Assembly: GCA_002343455.1 (NCBI GenBank)
Contig: DDSR01000040.1
Location: forward strand, 1 to 7,182
Direction of reading: 5' to 3'
Source of the DNA: Deltaproteobacteria bacterium UBA2385
GTDB lineage: Bacteria > Myxococcota_A > UBA796 > UBA2385
Length of the DNA: 7,182 nt
The notes under the pieces are model-generated. The model made no database searches. It worked only from the letters and a program-made list of their open reading frames with translations, and had not been told where the DNA came from. Position 1 is the first letter of the stretch. Each line of letters opens with the position of its first letter. Of this stretch, positions 1-5,798 are shown in pieces. The position numbers and the translations under genes were made by a program.

Positions 1-1352
1 AGGTAGTCCATCTCCAGGGGTGGGGGCGTGCGGGGCTCGGGCCGAGGCGCCTGGCGCTGGGCGACAGCAGCAGGCGCGGCGGCCTCACGCGGCGGGGCAG
101 GCAGGTCGCGGGACGGGTCACGCGCGTCGCGGGGCAGGCCGCGCGCTTCGCGGGGAGGGAGATCGGCGATGGACCGCTCCAGCAGGTCGGCCGCGGCGAT
201 GGTGTCACGCACATCGTCGGGGGGCAGGGTCGGGTCCCACTCCGCCTCGACGAGGTGCCGACCGCTGGCGGCCGTGCCTCGCTCGCTGCTCCCGGTGGTG
301 GGCCGGTCGAGCGGAGGCCCGTCGCTCCAGGCGGTCGGGCGGCCCGTGCGGCGCGGCATCGACTCGGGCAGCTCCAGCGGGATGACCGCCGCGGGCTCAG
401 GGGTACCGCGGACCTGCAGATCGGCGGCGAGCTCCTCCTCCAGCTCGCTCACCGAGGGCTCTTCCTCGTCCAGCTCGGACTGCTCCTCTCGCGCCTCGCG
501 GATCCGGTCGGCCACCCGGGCCCCCGCCGCGCTCACCCCGCCGACGGCCTTCCGGCCCAGCGACAGGCCCATGCTGCCCACCCGCGGCACCGCGACCTCG
601 ACGCCACCGAGGAGGCGTGAGGCGAGCTCTTCGAGCCGAAGCGGGGCGACGAAGGGGAGCGCCGCCAGCGCCGTGCCCACCGCGACGATCCAGGTGCCGG
701 CCGGGCCGACCAGGCCTCGGAGCGTCTGGACCGAGACCTCGCCCACGATGCCGCCCGCCGGGAAGTCGTCGCCGACCTGCGACGGCCAGAGCGAGGCGAT
801 GATGGTCAGCGAGGCCCAGAGCAGGGTCAGGCCGCCGACGAAGCGTGCCAGCCCGCCCACCCGCCGACGGGCGAGCAGGGCTGCGCAGAGGACGGCCACG
901 GGCAGCAGGACCCAGGCCCCATGACCCAGGACCTGAAAGAGCAGGTCGCTGACCCAGGCGCCGACCGGCCCGGCCGCGTTGGTCACCTTGCTGCCGCTGG
1001 AGCGACTGAAGCTGGGGTCGAGCGGGTTCCAGGTCGCCAGGGCGACAAGCGTGTAGACGGAGACGAGCAGCGCCAGCAGCAGGCCGATCGGCCTGAGGTG
1101 GCGCATCGCCGGAGAGGCGGCGGCCCTGGGCTCGTCCTTCTTGCGTCCCGCCCGAGAGGGGCGGACCGTCTGGGTCGGCTCACGCGGCGCCTCGGCCTCG
1201 GCGCGGGCCCCAGCCCTGCCCGCCGAGGAGGTCTTGCCCGCCGAGGAGGCCTTGCCCGCCGAGGAGGTCTTGCCCGCCGCGCCCGAGGAGGCAGCGGCCG
1301 CTCCGAGCTCGGGCGCGAGGGTCGAGGTCTTGCGATTCCGGGTGGCGGCCAC
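1..1352 (-). CDS. ftsK: DNA translocase FtsK, N-terminal part (3' end outside window)
   Basis: FtsK anchors at the division septum through an N-terminal membrane domain and pumps chromosomal DNA with a C-terminal RecA-like motor. Only the first 450 codons are here; the motor and gamma domain would lie beyond the left edge. About 82 residues of Ala/Ser/Lys/Arg-rich sequence come first, including a hexapeptide repeat. Four hydrophobic segments follow at roughly 85-107, 138-160, 168-187 and 216-236. The segment WNPLDPSFSRSSG after helix 1 and the GPVGAWVSDLLFQVLG stretch are typical of the FtsK 4TM domain. From about 280 there is an acidic, then proline/arginine-rich linker, ending in PPPLEMDYL, which resembles the run-in to the FtsK motor. 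I chose GTG at 1352 because GGAG lies 5 nt upstream. An in-frame ATG at 1403 would add 17 residues but has poor ribosome-binding spacing. The gene lies 144 bp downstream of the beta-barrel gene and is probably a housekeeping neighbour. The family call is firm; the start is less certain. Confidence 0.88.
   Translation of the reverse strand, partial: MAATRNRKTSTLAPELGAAAASSGAAGKTSSAGKASSAGKTSSAGRAGARAEAEAPREPTQTVRPSRAGRKKDEPRAAASPAMRHLRPIGLLLALLVSVYTLVALATWNPLDPSFSRSSGSKVTNAAGPVGAWVSDLLFQVLGHGAWVLLPVAVLCAALLARRRVGGLARFVGGLTLLWASLTIIASLWPSQVGDDFPAGGIVGEVSVQTLRGLVGPAGTWIVAVGTALAALPFVAPLRLEELASRLLGGVEVAVPRVGSMGLSLGRKAVGGVSAAGARVADRIREAREEQSELDEEEPSVSELEEELAADLQVRGTPEPAAVIPLELPESMPRRTGRPTAWSDGPPLDRPTTGSSERGTAASGRHLVEAEWDPTLPPDDVRDTIAAADLLERSIADLPPREARGLPRDARDPSRDLPAPPREAAAPAAVAQRQAPRPEPRTPPPLEMDY
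1218..1279 (-). repeat. 18-bp tandem repeat inside ftsK
   Basis: Three consecutive 18-bp units (1218-1235, 1236-1253, 1254-1271) and a partial fourth share the plus-strand core GCCCGCCGAGGAGG(T/C)CTT. The two outer units are identical and the middle one differs by one base. In the ftsK frame they encode repeats of SSAGK(T/A), giving a flexible, positively charged Ala/Ser/Lys stretch before the first membrane helix. Near-identity at DNA level points to recent slippage expansion. The unit is a multiple of three, so the reading frame is kept. Confidence 0.85.
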
Positions 1353-1411
1353 GGTTGCTCCGATGGGTCCCGCCGGAGGAGGACACGGCAAGGCCGAGGC
1401 CATCTCTTCCG

Positions 1412-1427
1412 GCTACGGCATCGTAGC
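1412..1427. promoter_or_regulatory. 6-bp inverted repeat upstream of ftsK
   Basis: GCTACG and CGTAGC form a perfect inverted repeat separated by 4 bp, 60 bp upstream of the chosen ftsK GTG start. On the minus strand the left arm and spacer include TACGAT, a passable -10 hexamer, but no convincing -35 sits at the right distance. It could be an operator or a short RNA hairpin in the ftsK leader. The rest of the 1353-1496 spacer shows nothing else I can support apart from the weak hairpin at 1463-1482. Confidence 0.35.
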
Positions 1428-1462
1428 GCATCGCTGTTGACACGTCATGCTCAAGCCTCGAA

Positions 1463-1482
1463 CCGGGGTGAACATTCCCCAG
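1463..1482 (-). terminator. weak hairpin after the beta-barrel gene
   Basis: On the minus strand CTGGGG and CCCCGG can pair (one G-U) around an 8-nt loop, starting 15 nt after the beta-barrel stop codon. No T-rich tail follows, so it is not a classical intrinsic terminator. It may protect the mRNA end or mean nothing. It is listed because it is the only terminator-like structure between the barrel gene and ftsK. Confidence 0.2.
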
Positions 1483-1496
1483 CGAGCTCGGCTCGA

Positions 1497-2891
1497 TCAG
1501 TAGGTGAAGCGCGCCCCGAGGGTCAGGCGGACGTCGTCGTACTCGATCTCGGCGTGCAGCTTGTCGGCGCTGGCGCGACGGGCCCAGTTCACGCCGCCCT
1601 TGATGTCGAGGTAGTCGGTCGCGATGTAGCGGGCCTCACCCCCCAGCAGGAGCATGTGATCGTTGCGCGAGACCTCGCCCTTGTAGCGCTCGTAGCGGTA
1701 GGCGGAGCTGAGTCCCAGGCCCACCTTGCGGGCGAAGATCGCGTCGTACCCAAGGCTGACCCGGTCGTAGTTCACGTAGTTCGTGAAGTAGACGTCCTGG
1801 AAGTCGCGGCGGAATCCCAGGAGGATCTTCTGCGCTTCCGCGGGCTCGTACTCGGCGTCGACCTCGAGCAGGATGCCCTCGTCGAAGCGCTTGCGATCCA
1901 CGTCGAAGCCGGCGCCCGTGGGGTCGAGCTCCGTCGTCGTCTCCAGGCCGAGCTCCGCCGCTTGCTCGGTCACGGAGTCTTCGTTGTAGATGGCCTGCCC
2001 GTAGCCGGCCACCGCGCCCACCACGAGCTTGGAGGTCACGCGGCCCCGCAGTCCGCCCTTGACCCGGGTCGTCCGGCCGTCGGGGATAGCCAGGAAGTCG
2101 CCGACGTCCTGCGAGCTGATGCCGTCGCCCTGCGCATCCACCACGTTGTCCTGCCAGCGGAACCACTCGTGACGGAAGTCGAGCACCACCGCGGTCTTGG
2201 GGAAGAAGCGCCAGCGGGCGTCGACGGCCGGGCCGTAGCCAAAGCGGCTGTTGAGGCCCGGACCCGTCAGGCCGCTGGTCAGGCCGAGGTCCAGATCGCG
2301 GTCCGAAGCCGCCGACTTGAACTCCTCGGGGACGTTCCACTGGTCGACCTGCACCCGGAAGCCCGCGTCGACCTCCAACGGCCCGCCCGGCTGAATCAGG
2401 ATGAAGCCGCCCAGGTCGTTGACCAGGTGCTGCTGATAGGCGCTGTCGGCGACACCGGCTTCATCCTCGGCCTCGTAGCCGCTGATCGAGAAGCTGTCGG
2501 CGATGCGGAAGCCGACCTTGGCGCCGTCCGGCAGGTACTTGAGCCCGCCCTTCAGGCCGATCGTGTTGAAGCGGTCGAGGTTCGTGACCTCGGCCTGGAA
2601 GTACTTCTTGGCCTCGTAGTCGAAGTCGAGGTTCAGCTCGAAGCCGGAGCCCTTGGCGCGCAGTCCGATGCCCGGTCGGATCACGAAGGCCGTTCCGGCA
2701 ACGGGTTCGGCGCCGCCGCCAGCAGGTCCTTCCACCAGGAAGGCGTTGGTGCGATGGAAGATGCCCGCCTCGAGGTACGGGACCAGCTGGGTGGTCTCGT
2801 CACCGAGATGATCGCCTGGCGCGGCCACCGCCGTGCCCGAGAGGAGGCAGGCGAGTCCGATGGTAAAGCGTGTTTGGAGGCGAGCAGACAT
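1497..2891 (-). CDS. exported outer-membrane beta-barrel protein (BBP2-like porin family)
   Basis: A 464-residue protein predicted to sit in the outer membrane. Residues 1-23 are a signal peptide: Arg residues near the start, a hydrophobic core IGLACLLSGT, and an AVA-A cleavage site. The rest consists of alternating polar/hydrophobic strands with turns rich in Gly, Asp and Asn, for example FELNLDFDYEAKKYF and AVVLDFRHEWFRW. It ends in LTLGARFTY, a final aromatic-ended strand as recognised by the Bam machinery. The pattern FRRDFQDVYFTNYVNYDRVSLGY resembles the putative beta-barrel porin 2 family; this is my recognition, not a search result. The ATG at 2891 gives the best signal peptide; a TTG two codons upstream is possible. 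Neither start has a clear Shine-Dalgarno, so translation may depend on the upstream gene 45 bp away. The neighbours suggest it is the outer-membrane end of the TolQR/GltG-like assembly. Pore, anchor and receptor roles cannot be told apart. Confidence 0.8.
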   Translation of the reverse strand: MSARLQTRFTIGLACLLSGTAVAAPGDHLGDETTQLVPYLEAGIFHRTNAFLVEGPAGGGAEPVAGTAFVIRPGIGLRAKGSGFELNLDFDYEAKKYFQAEVTNLDRFNTIGLKGGLKYLPDGAKVGFRIADSFSISGYEAEDEAGVADSAYQQHLVNDLGGFILIQPGGPLEVDAGFRVQVDQWNVPEEFKSAASDRDLDLGLTSGLTGPGLNSRFGYGPAVDARWRFFPKTAVVLDFRHEWFRWQDNVVDAQGDGISSQDVGDFLAIPDGRTTRVKGGLRGRVTSKLVVGAVAGYGQAIYNEDSVTEQAAELGLETTTELDPTGAGFDVDRKRFDEGILLEVDAEYEPAEAQKILLGFRRDFQDVYFTNYVNYDRVSLGYDAIFARKVGLGLSSAYRYERYKGEVSRNDHMLLLGGEARYIATDYLDIKGGVNWARRASADKLHAEIEYDDVRLTLGARFTY

Positions 2892-2936
2892 CAGCAACCG
2901 TGGGAATGAGGCAACCGCAGCTTCGGCGAAGACCGC

Positions 2937-3473
2937 TCAGTACTCGAAGGGGGTGGTGCCCGGGGGATCGACGCCGACGACACCGTCCGAGATCCCGAGA
3001 CCCTGCGTGTCGTCGTCTTCATCGAGGTTCGACTCGGCGTCGACCGACGAGCTGGAGTCCGCGACACTTCCTTCTCCGGTGCAGGCTTGTACTTCGGACT
3101 GGAACTGCCGAACTTTCGCCTGAGCCACCGTGATCTTGCGGAATTCATGCTCGGCGCGAGCGTCCTGCCCCGACGAGAGCGCCAGGTTCATGTCCTTCTG
3201 CGCCAGCGACGAGACGGCCAGCAGGGCGGAGATCTTGCTCTTGCGCAGGCGAATGCACTCGACGGTCTCGGCGTCGCCCTCCCGCTCGGCCTCGTCGAGC
3301 TGCTTGCCGACCTGGGCGTCGATGGCGCTCATCTCGGCCAAGGCGTCCTTGGCCTGCTGGACCATCTGCTGGCTGCTGACGGCCGGGGCCGCGGCCACCG
3401 CGGTCTCCTGCGCGATCGCAGGCGATGCGGCCATCCCAAGGGTGGCGAGGAGCACGAAGATTGAGGGGCGCAT
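2937..3473 (-). CDS. small exported helical protein of unknown function
   Basis: A 178-residue protein with a clear signal peptide (residues 1-21, hydrophobic FVLLATLGMAA, cleavage AIA-Q). Residues 33-130 are rich in Ala, Glu, Lys and Gln with few breaks, so probably a helical hairpin or coiled coil. Cys73 and Cys131 are the only cysteines and could form a disulfide in the periplasm. After Cys131 comes a low-complexity Ser/Asp/Glu tail (about 135-156) and a short end, DPPGTTPFEY. There is no lipobox and no second membrane helix, so it should be soluble periplasmic. The ATG is preceded by GGAG with a 6-nt spacer. I recall proteins of this type (two cysteines around a Lys-rich helix, KI-x-(V/I)AxxKV motif) beside AgmX-domain genes in myxobacteria, but know of no assigned function. 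Its place between the GltG-like and barrel genes suggests a periplasmic linker or adaptor; that is inference. Confidence 0.8.
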   Translation of the reverse strand: MRPSIFVLLATLGMAASPAIAQETAVAAAPAVSSQQMVQQAKDALAEMSAIDAQVGKQLDEAEREGDAETVECIRLRKSKISALLAVSSLAQKDMNLALSSGQDARAEHEFRKITVAQAKVRQFQSEVQACTGEGSVADSSSSVDAESNLDEDDDTQGLGISDGVVGVDPPGTTPFEY

Positions 3474-3520
3474 GATTGGCTCCAGAGCGAGACGGGCAAG
3501 GCTTCGCCTAGCCGCCCCTG

Positions 3521-3546
3521 TGGTCAGGTCGGGAATACCATGACCA
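3521..3546. promoter_or_regulatory. inverted repeat in the leader of the small exported protein gene
   Basis: TGGTCA (3521-3526) and TGACCA (3541-3546) are perfect inverted arms. Inside them GGT and ACC can also pair, giving a 9-bp stem with one bulged A and a 7-nt loop. A second small stem-loop (GGC/AGGC around TTC, 3495-3513) lies between it and the ribosome-binding site at 3480-3483. No T tract follows, so these are not terminators. They may be an operator or 5'-leader structure. I found no convincing sigma-70 promoter in 3474-3590; TTGAGA on the minus strand near 3586 lacks a good -10. Confidence 0.35.
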
Positions 3547-3590
3547 AGGGTGGCCGGCTACCCCCAATTGGATCTCAGCCTCTCAACGAA

Positions 3591-3626
3591 GAAGGGCGAT
3601 CCTGGGATTTCCCTAGACCGCCCTCC
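3591..3626 (-). terminator. long hairpin after the GltG-like gene, terminator or processing element
   Basis: On the minus-strand RNA GGAGGGCGGUCUAGGG can fold back on CCCAGGAUCGCCCUUC around an AAAU loop. That gives 15 of 16 positions paired, with three G-U pairs and one A-A mismatch. It starts 22 nt after the stop codon of the gene at 3649. The following bases (TTCGTTG, after the stem-closing CTTC) are moderately T-rich. On the opposite strand the G-U pairs become A-C mismatches, so the fold favours the minus transcript, which is the direction of the genes. This would end or attenuate the first transcription unit before the exported-protein and barrel genes. Confidence 0.5.
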
Positions 3627-3648
3627 AAGGCATCGCCTGAGCGACACG

Positions 3649-5001
3649 TCAGCTTGCCGGCTCCAAGACGAAGGTCGAGTAGATCTCGCCCGTGACGCTG
3701 GCGTCGAAGCGCCAGGAGCGCGCGCGGCGCTTGACGCACTCCTCGATGGCCTTGTTGCCCGTGCCGTTGTCTTCGATCCGAACCACCCGCACCTGGCCAT
3801 CCTTGACGTCGATGGCCACGGCAAGTCGACCGCGCAGTGAGGGGTTGTTCTTGAGCTCGCCCTCGTAGCAGGCCTGGATCTGGTTCTTGTTCTTGCGCAC
3901 CGTAGCGGCCGCTGCATCACCGCCTGTGGCCGAGCCGCCGTCGGTCTCGGGGTTCACCGCACGCGCCTTGGGCGCCGCAGCGGGACCGGACCCGACTCCG
4001 GACCCCGTCCCCGTGCCGGCCTGGCTCATCTGGTCGATGCCGACGTCGCCGGTCCCACGACCGTCGGTCGCGCCGCGGTTGGCCGCGAGGTTCGCCTCGG
4101 AGGCCTCGGCCACGCCGCCCACGTTCTGGAGGGCGTCGGAGAGGTCACCGAACTTGCTGTCGTTGTTGCCGAGGAGATCCTCGATCTGCCGGCCCGAGTT
4201 GTTCTCGCCGGTCGTGCCGATCAGGCCGGCCAGGAGCAAGGACTTCTGGGTCACATCCTGGCGCTTCGCCTCGCGGCGCGAGGCCTCGGCCATCTGGCGC
4301 TCGGAGTCGTTCTTCGGGGCGATCTCGGACTCTTTCTCCTTGAGGACGGGCTCGCCCTCGTCGGTCTCGAGCTCGGGCCGGTCCTCGGGAGGGGGCGCGT
4401 CGACGTCGGGAGGCGCGACCAGGGCGAACCGGTCGGGGATGTCGTCGGCCCGAACGAGGTCGAGCACCTCGGTGTTGTAGACGTAGACCATCAACACGGC
4501 GGCCATGGTCGAGAAGAGACCGAGGAAGCCGAGGAAGGCCGGATCGTCGTCGTCGAGCAGCCGCGGCCGGAAGTCCTGACCCCCGACGAGGCGGGCGGAC
4601 TCGGGCGGCGCCGGCACGAACTGGAAGAGGATGGTCAGCTCGCCGAGCGAGACCTTGCCCCGGCTCTTCTCGCTGAGGGGGAGGATCCAGGTGTCCCCCT
4701 TCTTGGCGGTCGCCGGTCGCGACCGGAGGTCCGCGCAGGACACCATCCCCTCGTCGAGGGACAGCTTGCCGTCCATCTCCTGGGTGAAGGCGAGCTGATA
4801 CTGCCCGGACTTGTGGAGGAAGATGGAGTACCGCTTGGGAACGCCCTTGCCGGTCACCACGAAGGTGCTGCGGGGCGACTCACCAATGGTCACGTCGGTA
4901 CCGGCCTTGACGACCCGCTCCTGAACCACCTTGCCGCCCTGCAGAACGCCGATCCGTAGGACCTTGGGCTGCTCCTGCTGCTTCGTCGACGTGTCGGCCA
5001 T
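3649..5001 (-). CDS. GltG-like trans-envelope protein: FHA-like domain, one TM helix, AgmX/PglI C-terminal domain
   Basis: A 450-residue, single-pass inner-membrane protein, probably the rod that carries TolQR-type energy towards the outer membrane. Residues about 13-130 form a cytoplasmic beta-rich domain with an FHA-like pattern (VTIGESPRSTFVV, then RYSIF and a closing GELTILFQFV). The canonical phosphothreonine-binding Arg/Ser/His/Asn positions are not evident. A hydrophobic helix at about 154-176 follows the acidic run LDDDDPAF. Residues 190-345 are a proline/acid-rich, then Glu/Lys/Arg-rich, then Gly/Ala-rich periplasmic linker including KSLLLAGLIGTTGE. Residues 366-450 match the AgmX/PglI (TonB-like) C-terminal domain: QIQACYEGELKNNPSLRG, a V-x-R-V-x-R-I-E strand, and IEECVKRRARSWRF. 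Cys378 and Cys422 could form a disulfide. The ATG has AGAGGA 9 nt upstream. It follows TolQ and two TolR genes, the arrangement expected for a TonB/GltG analogue. Architecture is as described for Myxococcus GltG; orthology is not shown. Confidence 0.85.
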   Translation of the reverse strand: MADTSTKQQEQPKVLRIGVLQGGKVVQERVVKAGTDVTIGESPRSTFVVTGKGVPKRYSIFLHKSGQYQLAFTQEMDGKLSLDEGMVSCADLRSRPATAKKGDTWILPLSEKSRGKVSLGELTILFQFVPAPPESARLVGGQDFRPRLLDDDDPAFLGFLGLFSTMAAVLMVYVYNTEVLDLVRADDIPDRFALVAPPDVDAPPPEDRPELETDEGEPVLKEKESEIAPKNDSERQMAEASRREAKRQDVTQKSLLLAGLIGTTGENNSGRQIEDLLGNNDSKFGDLSDALQNVGGVAEASEANLAANRGATDGRGTGDVGIDQMSQAGTGTGSGVGSGPAAAPKARAVNPETDGGSATGGDAAAATVRKNKNQIQACYEGELKNNPSLRGRLAVAIDVKDGQVRVVRIEDNGTGNKAIEECVKRRARSWRFDASVTGEIYSTFVLEPAS

Positions 5002-5120
5002 TCCTTTACGTCCTCTGGCTGTATGGTGGCAGATTGCGAAGCCGATCGCAACCCGTTGCTACCACGCCTGCGCGGTACATCTCGTCAGTCGTCTTCAATG
5101 ACAACAACCTTTCCATCCGG

Positions 5121-5140
5121 TTCGTGGAATCGACCACGAA
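5121..5140. promoter_or_regulatory. perfect 7-bp dyad in the leader of the GltG-like gene
   Basis: TTCGTGG and CCACGAA are perfect inverted arms around a 6-bp centre, 120 bp upstream of the ATG at 5001 and downstream of the sigma-54-like site. It could be a repressor operator or a hairpin in the 5' leader. The surrounding DNA (5101-5160, about 52% GC by count) is clearly less GC-rich than the genes on either side, which fits a regulatory region. Confidence 0.4.
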
Positions 5141-5164
5141 AGACCAATCGACACCACCTGAGAC

Positions 5165-5180
5165 CGCAACGCCCTTGCCA
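5165..5180 (-). promoter_or_regulatory. candidate sigma-54 (-24/-12) promoter for the GltG-like gene
   Basis: Reading the minus strand, TGGCAAG-GGCG-TTGCG matches the RpoN consensus TGGCACG-N4-TTGCW with two mismatches, and the invariant GG and GC are at exactly the right spacing. It lies in the 226-bp spacer between the second ExbD gene and the GltG-like gene. It would start transcription near 5154, leaving a leader of about 150 nt. Sigma-54 needs an enhancer-binding activator, whose site would fall inside the upstream exbD gene. GC-rich DNA yields such matches by chance, hence the moderate score. Confidence 0.4.
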
Positions 5181-5227
5181 GCAGACAGGGAGGCGATGCC
5201 AAGGTCCACAGGTGGAGCCACCACTCC

Positions 5228-5758
5228 CTACTCCGTCTTGTAGACGACGAACTTGAACTCGCCGAACTGGGCCTGGCCGGCCGTGTACATGACCTCGCGA
5301 AGGACCGCGAAGGGCAGCTCCTTGTCGCACTGGATCAGCACCCGCCCCTTGAAGGCGTGCTCCTCGGAGCCGGACTGCTCGGCCAGGGCCTTGGCGGCCT
5401 CGGCCTTGTCCAACAGGCGCTGGTAGAGCTTGTCGATGCTCTGCCCCTTCTTCTCGTCTTCGGGGACCGCGGCGAGGTACTGGCCGGGGTTGTCCTCGTC
5501 GGGGATGGTCGTGAGGTTCAGCACCGGCACGCCGTCGACGACGATCTGGTTGCGGGCGACCACCAGGTTCACCGCCAGCTCGGGCGGCTTCTGGGCGCTG
5601 GAGCTGGGGAGCTGGAGCATGTCGCTGGGCGCCACCGACACATCGCTGGTCGAGTAGGACTTGAGGAGGAACACAAGGATGATGGTCATCATGTCCATCA
5701 TCGACGTGATGTTCAGCCCCGCCGAGTCTTTCGGTCGCCGTGCCTTCTTGAGTGCCAT
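5228..5758 (-). CDS. ExbD/TolR-family proton-channel subunit (Asp-containing)
   Basis: A 176-residue inner-membrane protein that with TolQ/ExbB forms the proton-driven stator. A basic N-terminus (MALKKARRPK) leads into one membrane helix, LNITSMMDMMTIILVFLL (15-32), with Asp22 at the position of the essential protonatable Asp of TolR (Asp23) and ExbD (Asp25). The periplasmic part runs from about 40: a strand-rich core (ELAVNLVVARNQIVVDGVPV), an insertion rich in Glu/Lys/Ala (about 90-136), and RVLIQCDKELPFAVLREVMYTAGQAQFGEFKFVV, the usual ExbD C-terminal fold. I start at ATG 5758, with AGGA 7 nt upstream; a longer in-frame extension to 5857 overlaps the previous gene and adds low-complexity Ser/Arg sequence. 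It lies 40 bp after the other ExbD gene, and 226 bp before the GltG-like gene. By analogy it resembles one of the paired AglQ/AglS proteins. Confidence 0.9.
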   Translation of the reverse strand: MALKKARRPKDSAGLNITSMMDMMTIILVFLLKSYSTSDVSVAPSDMLQLPSSSAQKPPELAVNLVVARNQIVVDGVPVLNLTTIPDEDNPGQYLAAVPEDEKKGQSIDKLYQRLLDKAEAAKALAEQSGSEEHAFKGRVLIQCDKELPFAVLREVMYTAGQAQFGEFKFVVYKTE

Positions 5759-5798
5759 GGGGAAGTCCTGCAGTAGAAAGGAAGAGGGGGATGCCCGC

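Noticed and set aside
28..924. 298-codon plus-strand frame
   Set aside because: Ser/Arg-rich shadow of the ftsK linker and membrane domain; no recognisable domain.
1466..1480. GAACATTC motif in the spacer after the barrel gene, considered as an SOS/LexA site
   Set aside because: It does not match the spaced LexA consensus, and the GGGG/CCCC flanks are better read as a weak stem.
1636..2340. 234-codon minus-strand frame within the barrel gene
   Set aside because: Arg/Gly/Pro-rich out-of-frame shadow of the barrel coding sequence.
2840..2891. Possible lipobox in the barrel signal peptide (GLAC)
   Set aside because: The -3 residue is Gly where Leu, Val or Ile is expected, and the hydrophobic core continues past the Cys to a good AVA-A cleavage site.
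921..2909. 662-codon open frame on the plus strand
   Set aside because: It lies antisense to the barrel gene and ftsK. Its translation is low complexity, with no signal or fold, and the minus-strand frame has a signal peptide and barrel pattern. Long antisense frames are expected in GC-rich DNA.
5006..5224. 72-codon minus-strand frame filling the spacer before the GltG-like gene
   Set aside because: The GTG start lies 3 bp after the ExbD stop with no properly spaced ribosome-binding site. Codon third positions are much less GC-rich than in the real genes, and the product has no recognisable feature. A regulatory spacer fits better, though a small gene is not excluded.
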